A DNA stretch of 64,000 nt from Pedobacter chitinilyticus (GTDB lineage Bacteria; Bacteroidota; Bacteroidia; Sphingobacteriales; Sphingobacteriaceae): assembly GCF_003313385.1 (NCBI RefSeq), contig NZ_QMHN01000003.1, positions 1-64,000 of the forward strand, given 5' to 3'. The notes under the pieces are model-generated. The model worked only from the letters and a program-made list of their open reading frames with translations, ran no database searches and was not told the DNA's origin. Numbering within the stretch: position 1 is the first letter of the stretch; each line of letters opens with the position of its first letter. This document shows positions 13,360 through 21,708 of this stretch, in pieces. The position numbers and the translations under genes are program-made.

Positions 13360-13411
13360 TTGGAGATTAAAAAATTAGCACTACTTTAGCGTATTATTTA
13401 ACTAATACACT
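13360..13411 (+). promoter_or_regulatory. Promoter with overlapping YtrA-type GntR operator
   Basis: TTG (13360-13362), 19 bp, TACTTTAG (13382-13389) forms a near-consensus Bacteroidota promoter. AGCGTATTA (13388-13396), 6 bp, TAATACACT (13403-13411) is an inverted repeat symmetric at 8 of 9 positions and resembles known YtrA-subfamily operators. It overlaps the -7 box and start region and ends 3 bp before the first ATG. Binding by the GntR protein encoded at 15103 would therefore block transcription. Confidence 0.72.
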
Positions 13412-13414
13412 AGT

Positions 13415-14242
13415 ATGATAAAGATAGACAATCTAAATTTTAGCTATAGCAAGCATCGAATTCTTTTTAAGAATATAAGCATGCAATTGAGCAACGGTCA
13501 TATCTATGGACTATTGGGCAAAAACGGTGCAGGTAAATCCACCTTATTGAAAAACTTAGCAGGTTTGGTATATGCGCAAAGTGGAAAAATTGATGTGCTT
13601 GGTTTCGACCCAGCCAAAAGACAGCCGGCTTTGTTACAACAAATCTGCTTCATTCCCGAGGAGTTTCATTTGCCTGCAATTAAAATTGATAGCTATATAA
13701 AAGCCAATGCTCCTTTCTACCCAAATTTCGACCATCAGTATTTTGCAGACCTATTGAAGGAATTTGATATTCCAGCAGGACAAAAACTGATTGACATGAG
13801 CTACGGCCAAAAGAAAAAAGTGATCATTTCTTTTGGCTTAGCCACTAATGCAAAATTGGTAATCATGGACGAACCAACCAATGGTTTGGATATTCCTTCG
13901 AAAGCACAATTTCGTAAAATCATGGCATCTGCCTTAACGGAAGAGAAATGCATCATCATTTCTACGCATCAAGTACGTGATTTGGATAATCTGATTGATA
14001 CCGTAATTATGTTGGACGAAAACAAGATTGCCTTAAAAGCTTCGGTAGATGAAGTTGCCAATAAACTTTGCTTTAAACGCATGAAGGAAATTGATGAAAC
14101 CGTCATTTACGCTGAAGCGTCCTTAGCTGGATACAATGCCATCACGCCAAATTATCATCAGGAGGACAGCAAGCTAGATATGGAATTGCTTTTTAACGCA
14201 GTTTTAGCAGAGAAAGATAAATTGAAACCAATTTTTAACTAA
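13415..14242 (+). CDS. ABC transporter ATP-binding protein
   Basis: A 275-residue ATPase. Walker A is GLLGKNGAGKST near residues 32-43, the signature is SYGQKKK near 129-135, and Walker B is LVIMDEPTNGLD near 148-159, followed by the H-loop STHQ. The length is normal for a drug- or peptide-exporter ATPase of the YtrB/YxlF kind. It is the first gene of an operon with a permease (6 bp later) and a GntR regulator. The unusual ABC signature SYGQK, instead of LSGGQ, is common in this subfamily. The substrate is unknown. The Ytr-type arrangement suggests a response to cell-envelope stress. Confidence 0.9.
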   Translation: MIKIDNLNFSYSKHRILFKNISMQLSNGHIYGLLGKNGAGKSTLLKNLAGLVYAQSGKIDVLGFDPAKRQPALLQQICFIPEEFHLPAIKIDSYIKANAPFYPNFDHQYFADLLKEFDIPAGQKLIDMSYGQKKKVIISFGLATNAKLVIMDEPTNGLDIPSKAQFRKIMASALTEEKCIIISTHQVRDLDNLIDTVIMLDENKIALKASVDEVANKLCFKRMKEIDETVIYAEASLAGYNAITPNYHQEDSKLDMELLFNAVLAEKDKLKPIFN

Positions 14243-14248
14243 ACAAAC

Positions 14249-15085
14249 ATGAACAATACTTTCAATACACGCAGGTTTAGCCTGTTACTAAAAAGGCAGT
14301 GGTTAGAGTTTGGGAAAATCTATTTGATGAGCTTAGGAATTATTATAGCAATTATCGTAGGTTTTTATCTTTTTAACTTCCCTGATCTCTCCGAATACAA
14401 AAAAACTGAAATGGTTCCGTACCGCATCAATTTTAGAGAGCCTTTATTCACATTATTAGGGCCATTGTTTATCAGCATTATTGCTGGCACCTATTTTGCG
14501 CACTTAGGCAACAAGGCAAAAGCAACAAGCGACCTGTTAACACCCGCCTCGAAACTCGAAAAATATGTCACCGCGATAATTTACACTTCCATCGTGCCTA
14601 TACTATCTTATGTTTTCATATTTTCTGTAGTTGATTTTTGCTTTGTACAAGCCTACCTGAGCGACTACTCTTACGTAGAAAAGGTATATGAAGGTGGTCA
14701 GTATGTTAACCGAACCATTGAAAAAGGTGGTTGGCTTTTCTTTAACCATTCGCATTTGCTCCATAGCTATTTCAACGAGGTTGCGCTTATTTGTAGCTCT
14801 TTTTCAATACTGGTTACAAGCGTTTTTTTAGTAGGTTCTATCTATTTCAATCGCTTTCAATACATCAAAACCTTGGTTACCATTTCCGCTTTTGTAAGTG
14901 TTGCAATGTTGATATACGTACAAGCTGGAAAGTTTTTCTTCGATAACAAAGTACGCATCTCGTCTGATAACTCTTTTAATGGCCCTGGAGATAACGGCCC
15001 ACTGTTGATTGCCACGGGCATCACTATTGTTGCATTATTTTTCTACATAGTGGGCTATATCAGGTATAAAGAAAAAGAAGTTTAA
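14249..15085 (+). CDS. ABC transporter permease
   Basis: A 278-residue membrane protein with about six hydrophobic segments (roughly 22-45, 70-90, 107-130, 178-200, 210-228 and 250-270) and a lysine-rich C-terminus, typical of an ABC-2-like permease. It starts 6 bp after the ATPase and is followed 17 bp later by the GntR gene, so the three are co-transcribed. No substrate-binding protein is present, which fits an exporter or an immunity/stress pump rather than an importer. Confidence 0.82.
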   Translation: MNNTFNTRRFSLLLKRQWLEFGKIYLMSLGIIIAIIVGFYLFNFPDLSEYKKTEMVPYRINFREPLFTLLGPLFISIIAGTYFAHLGNKAKATSDLLTPASKLEKYVTAIIYTSIVPILSYVFIFSVVDFCFVQAYLSDYSYVEKVYEGGQYVNRTIEKGGWLFFNHSHLLHSYFNEVALICSSFSILVTSVFLVGSIYFNRFQYIKTLVTISAFVSVAMLIYVQAGKFFFDNKVRISSDNSFNGPGDNGPLLIATGITIVALFFYIVGYIRYKEKEV

Positions 15086-15102
15086 CCCAAAAAGGTATAG
15101 AT

Positions 15103-15471
15103 ATGGAATTTAGAGAAAACAAGGCGATATACCTGCAAATAGCAGATTTTGTTTGCGAGCAAATTATGCTGGGGAAATGGCCAAGCGAGCAAAAAATACC
15201 ATCGGTAAGGGAGCTGGCTATAGAAATGGAGGTTAATCCGAATACGGTAATGCGCACCTACGACTTATTACAGCAAAAAAATGTGATACAAAATAAAAGG
15301 GGGGTAGGACTTTTTGTAACTGACGATGCGGTTTCTAATATAACCGTTTATCGAAGAACTCAATTTATAGACGAGGAGTTGCCAACAGTTTTTCGGAACA
15401 TCTATTTATTAAATATTGATTTTGACGAGCTGAAAAATCGCTACGACACTTTTGTTAAAGAAAACTTTTAA
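15103..15471 (+). CDS. GntR-family regulator, YtrA subfamily
   Basis: A 122-residue protein with a winged-helix domain at residues about 8-75 (YLQIADFVCEQI, KIPSVRELAIEMEVNPNTVMRTYDLL). A short C-terminal dimerisation tail replaces a full effector domain, which is the hallmark of YtrA-type GntR proteins. It lies at the end of its own ABC operon, and a matching operator overlaps the operon promoter. Autorepression relieved by an unknown ligand is the likely logic. Confidence 0.92.
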   Translation: MEFRENKAIYLQIADFVCEQIMLGKWPSEQKIPSVRELAIEMEVNPNTVMRTYDLLQQKNVIQNKRGVGLFVTDDAVSNITVYRRTQFIDEELPTVFRNIYLLNIDFDELKNRYDTFVKENF

Positions 15472-15577
15472 TACCCGAATTCATGAACCTTCCGTCATTA
15501 AATATTTATAAAAATATCGCCATAAATATTTGATAACGGGAAGGAACATCTGACAACTAAAAACAAATTATAAACAG

Positions 15578-16438
15578 ATGAAAACCAGCAATAAATTATT
15601 AATCGCTTTCGCTGCTGTACTCATTGCAGTGCCAGTATTAGTGATGGCCTATTTTTCCAAGGTGTATTATACTGATGCCAAAAATTTCACCAACTTGGAA
15701 AAACAAAATGACAGCTTCGATGCCAAATCAGAAAGTATGGAAGCCATACCCTTAAGTCAATTTAGCACGATTAGTCTTGCAGACGGAAAAGGAATAAATT
15801 TGTATATCAGAGTAATAAAAGACCACAAATACGGTCTTAAAATCAATAAGCAGGACAAAGACCTTATCAAATGTAGCGTAAATCAAGCTGGACAATTACA
15901 AATAGCACTCACTGATAAAATTAAAGGCCATTACAACATTAGCTTATTCGTTTATGCGCCCGAAACAAAGGCCATCAACATCGATAATGCTTCTTCTATA
16001 TCATTAAATGCCAAAGGAGATTCACTTTTGGTTAACCTTAAAAAGTTTAGTGATTTGAAATTCGATGAAGCAACTTTATTCAATAAACTTAGCATCAACG
16101 CCGATGGTTTGGGCACGTCTAGCGATGCAGTTAATAGAATCGATATAGAAAGTAAGATCACCAATTCCCTTCATCTGAATTTGAAGCATTCGAATTTTAG
16201 AAGTGAATCCGTTTCTTATCAGGATTTAAACATTACCTCAGTAGGCAAAAATGAAATTCAAGTATTTGGAGATAGAGATAACAAGGAGAAATTCACGATT
16301 AAAAACTTGTATCTAACAACCATCGACAGTGCTAATGTCACCTTTAAATCTATTGACATTGCCAATGCAAAGGGATCTTTATCTAACCAAACTTCTATTC
16401 AATTACCCGTAATCAATTTAAAACAGCTATTAAAATAA
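15578..16438 (+). CDS. Membrane-anchored or exported hypothetical protein, DUF2807-like
   Basis: A 286-residue protein. One hydrophobic N-terminal segment (residues 7-26) could be an anchor or an uncleaved signal. The rest has repeating short beta strands with alternating polar/hydrophobic residues (for example FSTISLADGKGINLYI, AINIDNASSISLNAKGDSLLV). This resembles the beta-helical DUF2807 putative adhesin fold. It follows the GntR gene by 107 bp and precedes an ankyrin gene by 4 bp. The family assignment is tentative and the function unknown. A link to the ABC exporter is suggested only by position. Confidence 0.72.
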   Translation: MKTSNKLLIAFAAVLIAVPVLVMAYFSKVYYTDAKNFTNLEKQNDSFDAKSESMEAIPLSQFSTISLADGKGINLYIRVIKDHKYGLKINKQDKDLIKCSVNQAGQLQIALTDKIKGHYNISLFVYAPETKAINIDNASSISLNAKGDSLLVNLKKFSDLKFDEATLFNKLSINADGLGTSSDAVNRIDIESKITNSLHLNLKHSNFRSESVSYQDLNITSVGKNEIQVFGDRDNKEKFTIKNLYLTTIDSANVTFKSIDIANAKGSLSNQTSIQLPVINLKQLLK

Positions 16439-16442
16439 GTAG

Positions 16443-16883
16443 ATGAAAACAATAATTACCTTTGGCTTGCTATTTATCAGTAGCCTGAGTTTTGCGCAGC
16501 AGTTAAACGACAAAATTAAAGATGCTTTTAAAACGGATGATGCGGATGCACTGCTTACTGAAGTGAAAGCTCAAAAAGCAAACATTAATGATTGTTTTGA
16601 TAACGAGGGGGTGAGCTACAACTTGCTTTCCATCAGTATTAAACTCAATAGGCCAAATATCTTTAATGCGCTACTAACTGCCAAAGCAGATTTAAACAAA
16701 ATATGTAGTGGCAAAACACCCTTAATGTACTCGGCAAAATATGGAGAACTGAATTTCGCCAAAGCTTTGTTAAAAGCTGGTGCCGATGCTACCATCAAAA
16801 ACAGCGAGGGCCAAACTGCGCTTGATTATGCTGTGAAATACAAAAAATCAGAAATTCAAACTTTGTTAACAGCAATTAAATAA
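16443..16883 (+). CDS. Exported ankyrin-repeat protein
   Basis: A 146-residue protein with a signal peptide ending SLSFAQ (residue 19). Ankyrin repeats cover about residues 55-140: GVSYNLLSISIKLNRPNIFNALLTAKADLN, then GKTPLMYSAKYGELNFAKALLKAGAD, then GQTALDYAVKYKKSEIQTLL. It starts 4 bp after the previous stop, so it is co-expressed. Likely a periplasmic protein-binding module. The partner is unknown. A terminator follows at once. Confidence 0.88.
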   Translation: MKTIITFGLLFISSLSFAQQLNDKIKDAFKTDDADALLTEVKAQKANINDCFDNEGVSYNLLSISIKLNRPNIFNALLTAKADLNKICSGKTPLMYSAKYGELNFAKALLKAGADATIKNSEGQTALDYAVKYKKSEIQTLLTAIK

Positions 16884-16889
16884 TAACCA

Positions 16890-16922
16890 AAAACAGGCGA
16901 AATATACTTTCGCCTGTTTTAC
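16890..16922. terminator. Intrinsic terminator between convergent genes
   Basis: AAAACAGGCGAAA (16890-16902) pairs with TTTCGCCTGTTTT (16908-16920) around 5 nt. With A and T runs on both sides it can serve the ankyrin gene and hutH. Confidence 0.78.
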
Positions 16923-16978
16923 AAATTTCTCTTTATGATCTTTATTATTATAGTCCTTATTTTCCTATACCAATCCTG

Positions 16979-18469
16979 TTAATTAGGTTGGCCTTTAGCG
17001 ATAAATTGAACGGCAGATTTGATATCATTAGCCAACAATCTATCAGCATCGTTAAAGCTTACTACCTTTCTAAAATCATTTGACAAAGCTTCTATTTGAG
17101 GCGATGATTTTAATGGTCTACGTAAATCTAAAGCCTGTGTAGCAGTAATCAGCTCAATGGCCAAAATGCGCTCTACATTCTCTACCACACGTAAACATTT
17201 GGTCGCTGCGTTTGCACCCATGCTCACATGATCCTCCTGCCCATTACTGCTTACAATACTATCTACGGATGCAGGTGTGCACAATTGTTTGTTTTCGCTG
17301 GCAATAGACGCTGCTGTATATTGGGTAATCATCAGTCCAGAGTTAAGCCCTGCTTCTTTTACCAAGAAAGGAGGCAATCCTCTGGTGCCCGAAATCAATT
17401 GGAAAGTTCTTCTTTCTGAAATAGAACCGATCTCGGCCAATGCCATACAAAGAAAATCTAACGTAAGCGCCAACGGCTGTCCGTGAAAGTTTCCTGCAGA
17501 GATGATCAAATCTTCGTCAGGGAAAACATTTGGATTATCTGTTACGGCGTTGATTTCCGTTTCAAAAACTGATTGGATATAAGCTATGCTGTCTTTACTT
17601 GCTCCGTGTACCTGTGGCACGCATCGGAATGAATAAGGGTCTTGTGTTTGTTTATCTCGTTGGGCAATAAGTTCGCTTCCTTCTAGCCATTTTCTAATAT
17701 TTTCAGCAGTTTGCAACTGTCCTTGATGCGGTCTGATCACATGGCTAAGGCTCAAAAATGGATCAATGCGACAATTAAAAGCATCAATCGCAATGGCTGC
17801 CACGGCATCGGCCCAAGCCAGTAAACGTTTGGCCTGCAGCAAGCAATTTACGCCATAAGCACTCATAAATTGCGTACCATTAATTAACGCCAAACCCTCT
17901 TTGCTTTGCAGGGTAAGCGGTTTCCAACCTAGTTGTTGATAAAGCTCTTGCGTACTTATTTTTTGTGCTTTATACCAAACCTCGCCTTCGCCAATTAATG
18001 GAATGGCCAAGTGCGCCAAAGGTGCTAAATCTCCCGATGCGCCCAAAGAACCTTGGGTATACACCACAGGCAAAATATCATGATTGTAAAAATCGATCAA
18101 CCGCTGAACAGTAGTTAATGCCACTGCGGAATGTCCATAGCTTAATGATTGTATTTTCAACAAAAGCATTAGCTTCACAATAGGTTTTGGCACTTCTTGT
18201 CCAGTACCACAAGCATGAGAGAGGAGTAGGTTATGCTGAAGCTGGGTAAGTTTATCTGCATCCACTTTTACATTCTGCAAATAACCAAAGCCTGTATTGA
18301 TTCCATAGATAGGGTCTTCGGTACGACTTAATTTCTCATCTAAATAAGCTCTACACTTTGTAATACGGTCCGTAGCTGCTGTGGATAGCGCAATGCTTCT
18401 TCCTGATTGTATAATTTCCTGCAAAAAAGCAATGCTTAGCACACTACTGCCTACTTCGTAATTGGTCAT
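16979..18469 (-). CDS. hutH: Histidine ammonia-lyase
   Basis: A 496-residue cytosolic enzyme catalysing L-histidine to urocanate plus ammonia, the step before HutU. The Ala-Ser-Gly triplet that cyclises to the MIO cofactor is at residues 144-146 within GSLGASGDLAPL. The catalytic tyrosine segment YGINTGFG is at 56-63, and the FHGQPLA segment is intact. The length is normal (about 500). A TACTTTTG box lies at 18497-18490, just upstream. It is separated from hutU and faces away from other catabolic genes. hutI and hutG are not in the window. Confidence 0.95.
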   Translation of the reverse strand: MTNYEVGSSVLSIAFLQEIIQSGRSIALSTAATDRITKCRAYLDEKLSRTEDPIYGINTGFGYLQNVKVDADKLTQLQHNLLLSHACGTGQEVPKPIVKLMLLLKIQSLSYGHSAVALTTVQRLIDFYNHDILPVVYTQGSLGASGDLAPLAHLAIPLIGEGEVWYKAQKISTQELYQQLGWKPLTLQSKEGLALINGTQFMSAYGVNCLLQAKRLLAWADAVAAIAIDAFNCRIDPFLSLSHVIRPHQGQLQTAENIRKWLEGSELIAQRDKQTQDPYSFRCVPQVHGASKDSIAYIQSVFETEINAVTDNPNVFPDEDLIISAGNFHGQPLALTLDFLCMALAEIGSISERRTFQLISGTRGLPPFLVKEAGLNSGLMITQYTAASIASENKQLCTPASVDSIVSSNGQEDHVSMGANAATKCLRVVENVERILAIELITATQALDLRRPLKSSPQIEALSNDFRKVVSFNDADRLLANDIKSAVQFIAKGQPN

Positions 18470-18489
18470 ATCGATTTATCTGGTTGCCG

Positions 18490-18497
18490 CAAAAGTA
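18490..18497 (-). promoter_or_regulatory. -7 box of hutH
   Basis: The minus strand reads TACTTTTG (TAnnTTTG), ending 20 nt before the hutH ATG. Upstream sequence is T-rich without a clear TTG at 17-23 bp. Confidence 0.5.
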
Positions 18498-18552
18498 TAA
18501 ATAATGATAAATTTAAACTAATTTGTTCCCTTCACGTTTATACAATTATTTA

Positions 18553-19542
18553 ATGATCATGAAGCGTTTATTTTTATTTGCTGCTATTCTATTTTGTTGT
18601 GTTAACTCTTTCGCACAAAAATCCGACACTTTATCCATTACTTTAGAACAAGTTAAATATGCCTACCCTGTTAAATATTTTCCGATACAAATAGAAGGGC
18701 AAGATTTGCGGATGGCCTACATGGACGTTGCGCCAACAGCCAAGGCCAATGGTAGGATAGCAGTGTTGTTTCATGGTAAAAATTTTGGGGGCTACTACTG
18801 GACTAACGTGATTAAAATACTAGCTGAAAATGGTTATCGTGTAATTGTCCCTGACCAAATCGGTTTTGGAAAATCTTCCAAAGCTTTTATTCATTATAGT
18901 TTTCATCAAATGGCAAGATGGAACAGCCAGCTTTTGGATAGTTTAAAGATTAACAAATCCATTATTTTAGGTCACTCGATGGGTGGTATGCTGGCTACCC
19001 GATTTGCGCTGCTTTTTCCAGAAAAAACGGAAAAACTCGTATTGGAAAACCCTATTGGCTTAGAGGATTACAGAGCTTTTGTGCCTTATGTAAGCACCGA
19101 ACAACAATATAAGACAGAGTTGAAAACTACTGCCGAAAGTGTCAAAAAATATTACCAAAATTCTTATTTCACTACATGGAAGCCTGAATACGACGAACTA
19201 GTTGAGATAGCTGGTGGGGTAACTTTCAGTGCTGACTATCCACGTTGGGCAAAAGTGGCCGCGTTAACTTTCACCATGATTTATGAGCAGCCTGTGGTGC
19301 ATGAGTTTGTCAACATAAAAGTACCTACCTTATTGTTGATTGGGAAGGAGGATAAAACCATTGTCGGCAAAGGATTACTTAACGCTGAAGATCAAAAGAA
19401 ATATGGGCAGTATAAGGTTTTGGGGAAAACCACCGCGGCTAAAATACAAGGGGCTAAACTGATCGAATTTGAAGGTGTTGGGCATATTCCACACTTGGAA
19501 AAACCTGAGGATTTTTTTAAAGCATTGTTGGAAAATTTATAG
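18553..19542 (+). CDS. Exported alpha/beta hydrolase
   Basis: A 329-residue protein with a cleavable signal peptide (MIMKRLFLFAAILFCCVNSFAQ). The fold is an alpha/beta hydrolase: oxyanion region LFHGKNFGGYYW, nucleophile elbow GHSMGG (Ser near residue 150), acidic residue in LLIGKEDKTI, and histidine in GHIPHLEKP near the C-terminus. All triad members are present. The substrate is unknown; esterase, haloperoxidase-like and epoxide-hydrolase-like roles are all possible. ATG at 18553 is preferred over a TTG 30 bp upstream because it gives a clean signal peptide. It is divergent from hutH. Confidence 0.88.
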   Translation: MIMKRLFLFAAILFCCVNSFAQKSDTLSITLEQVKYAYPVKYFPIQIEGQDLRMAYMDVAPTAKANGRIAVLFHGKNFGGYYWTNVIKILAENGYRVIVPDQIGFGKSSKAFIHYSFHQMARWNSQLLDSLKINKSIILGHSMGGMLATRFALLFPEKTEKLVLENPIGLEDYRAFVPYVSTEQQYKTELKTTAESVKKYYQNSYFTTWKPEYDELVEIAGGVTFSADYPRWAKVAALTFTMIYEQPVVHEFVNIKVPTLLLIGKEDKTIVGKGLLNAEDQKKYGQYKVLGKTTAAKIQGAKLIEFEGVGHIPHLEKPEDFFKALLENL

Positions 19543-19739
19543 GAGATCGCCATCAATCAAAGCGTCGGATGAAATGGAGATATTTTTCGCTTTGGTTAGT
19601 ATATCCAAAGAATTCTCCACTACGGTCGAAATAACGACATCGTTACTATTGTAAATAAAAACGTCATTGCGCATTACATTACTCAGCAGTCACTTCGAAG
19701 AAAATTTAACCTCATGTTTAATTCCTAAGATAAGTTTTT
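19543..19739. other. Intergenic stretch with a decayed GTCATT-type repeat
   Basis: No gene. It contains fragments such as CTCCACTACGGTCGAAATAACGAC and CGTCATTGCGCATTAC, similar to the ends of the palindromic elements at 13161 and 39103 but without clean symmetry. Confidence 0.4.
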
Positions 19740-20567
19740 TTATTTCAAAACTTCATGTAGGTCAACCGCTTTCATATTCTGATCAAGGTCTACCAACTGC
19801 TTTAACACTGCGATATGTCCAGCTCCCAGAACTACCATAATACGCTCATCTTTTGGGGTAACATTCTTCTGTACCATCGAGTACATCAGCAAGTTTCTGC
19901 GATACCACTCCGATACCAAATTGGCGCCTCTAAAATCGTGAAGTTTACCTGCCTTATTAAACAAACTAACGTAATCGCTATAGTCATTTTTTCTTGCTTG
20001 TGCAGTGTTTTTTGCTAAAAGCAATTGTGTAAGATTGTATTTTTTTCGGTCTTCATCTTCCTTTTTGCCCATTTTGGCAATTTTATCCTGAATTGTTTGA
20101 GCTAATTGGTCTTGCCTAGCTTCTTGGATAGCTTTCATCACCTCATCAAATGGAAACTTAGTTTGTATGTCGATGGCATATAGTTGAGCATTATCGCATT
20201 TTTTAGCTGCCCTAAAAGCCAACTGAAAAATCTCGCTCTCTTGATAAAACTTATTTCCTGGATATTTTTGTTTTACAAAGTCTAAAAACTTTCCTTCTTT
20301 GTACAAATTGTATAACGTATCCAATTCTCCTTGTTCATCGTAATTCCATTCAATAAATATCTTGGTAGGATTAAATTTTTTGATTTGGTCGGTAATTTTC
20401 TCGAGCTCTTGCTGTCCTTTAACCACATCAAAAGGATTGGTTTTCACCAGATCGAGATTAGGACTATCAAAATGGAAGGTGCCCAACAGCAATACTTTAG
20501 TTTGGCCATAACTATAGGATGTTTTTAAAAGGCCGATAACACACAAAAGGAGTAAAATTCGTTTCAT
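19740..20567 (-). CDS. Exported TraB/PrgY-like protein, DUF5694 type
   Basis: A 275-residue protein with a signal peptide (about residues 1-21, ending SYG). The motifs LLGTFHF near residue 27 and VLGAGHIAVLKQL near 248 match the GxxH pattern at the two ends of TraB/TIKI-type folds. EWYRRNLLMYSMV near 220 is also typical. Some members of this fold are metal-dependent proteases, but activity here is not shown. It sits 5 bp after the oxidoreductase gene on the same strand, so the two may be co-transcribed. The DUF number is from memory. Confidence 0.75.
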   Translation of the reverse strand: MKRILLLLCVIGLLKTSYSYGQTKVLLLGTFHFDSPNLDLVKTNPFDVVKGQQELEKITDQIKKFNPTKIFIEWNYDEQGELDTLYNLYKEGKFLDFVKQKYPGNKFYQESEIFQLAFRAAKKCDNAQLYAIDIQTKFPFDEVMKAIQEARQDQLAQTIQDKIAKMGKKEDEDRKKYNLTQLLLAKNTAQARKNDYSDYVSLFNKAGKLHDFRGANLVSEWYRRNLLMYSMVQKNVTPKDERIMVVLGAGHIAVLKQLVDLDQNMKAVDLHEVLK

Positions 20568-20572
20568 TTTGA

Positions 20573-21589
20573 TTAACTTTCTAATATTTCTAATTGGGCA
20601 ATGATATCTTCTTGGCTGATGGGATAAGGTTGATCGTTTACAATGGTTTGGTAAACGGCTTCAAATAATTCGCCGTAATTCCCCAATGGAGAAGTGAGCA
20701 AAGAAACGTCTCTCCCGCCATCACTATTGACTAAAGTAAGTTTACCTGCATCCTTCACAATCTCCAAACCGTAACCTTCGTCAGACGGCTTCATCCCTTT
20801 CAAAAGTTGCGCTTCCTGTACATCGCCATGGTTTTTAGAAAAAGCACCTAAAGCACCATTCACAACAAAAGCTGGTGGAATGTCTGCGGCCAATAAAGTT
20901 GCAGTCAGGTACACATTTAATTGGTTGGGATACGACAAATGAATGAAGAAATAGTCATCTACTTTACTGCTTTCACGATTATTAGCTAAAACCTTATAAA
21001 ACTTCTCGGGCTTCCCAAATAAAGCAATGGCTTGATCTATCAAATGCGGCCCCAAATCGTATTGCAATCCACTGGCTTCATAGCTATTGTCTTCTTTAAA
21101 TAGTTTTGGGCCTATTTCATTCCGATAACGATCAAAGCGGAAATACACTTCGGTTAATTTCCCTAGTTTGCCACTATCAATAACTTCCTTCGTCATTTTA
21201 AACCCGCTGTCAAACCTTCTGTTTTGATAAACCAAGGCATGCTTTCCTACTTCTTTAGCTAAATCAAAAAGCTCTTTGGCCTGGGCAACTGTAGCGGTAA
21301 AGGGTTTTTCAACCAAGATGTGTTTACCTGCCAATAAGCACTTTTTAGCATACTCGTAATGGGTATAGTTAGGGGTATTGATGATCACGAGATCAATGTT
21401 GTCATCAGCGATCAACTGATCGATACTATCGTAACTAGTGATATTGGGATAATCCTGCACCGCCTGTTTTTTACTTCTTTCGGTAACGGCTATAAAATTA
21501 AATCCATCATTTTGGTGAACAAAAGGGGCATGAAATACTTTACCCGACATACCGTAAGCCATTAAGCCCACATTGATTTTAGGTCTCAT
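20573..21589 (-). CDS. Gfo/Idh/MocA-family oxidoreductase
   Basis: A 338-residue NAD(P)-dependent dehydrogenase. The N-terminal Rossmann domain starts INVGLMAYGMSGKVFHAPFV, and the conserved EKPFTATVAQAKEL segment is near residue 93. The C-terminal alpha/beta domain contains GPHLIDQAIALFG, with the catalytic-type Asp/His. AYGMSGKVFHAPF resembles the scyllo-inositol dehydrogenase (NADP+) group. The substrate is probably a sugar or inositol, and this is inferred. It is 5 bp upstream of the DUF5694-like gene. Confidence 0.88.
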   Translation of the reverse strand: MRPKINVGLMAYGMSGKVFHAPFVHQNDGFNFIAVTERSKKQAVQDYPNITSYDSIDQLIADDNIDLVIINTPNYTHYEYAKKCLLAGKHILVEKPFTATVAQAKELFDLAKEVGKHALVYQNRRFDSGFKMTKEVIDSGKLGKLTEVYFRFDRYRNEIGPKLFKEDNSYEASGLQYDLGPHLIDQAIALFGKPEKFYKVLANNRESSKVDDYFFIHLSYPNQLNVYLTATLLAADIPPAFVVNGALGAFSKNHGDVQEAQLLKGMKPSDEGYGLEIVKDAGKLTLVNSDGGRDVSLLTSPLGNYGELFEAVYQTIVNDQPYPISQEDIIAQLEILES

Positions 21590-21657
21590 AACTACAAATC
21601 TAGAAATTTAGCGCAGATATCAAAGTGGAACTATTCACCCAAGAAACTAACGGATAT

Positions 21658-21665
21658 TATTTTTG
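21658..21665 (+). promoter_or_regulatory. -7 box before the gene at 21709
   Basis: TATTTTTG matches TAnnTTTG, 43 nt before the ATG. No clear -33 element is seen. Confidence 0.4.
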
Positions 21666-21708
21666 CTAAGCATGCAACTTTCCCATTTTTTATTTGTCAT
21701 TTAACCAT

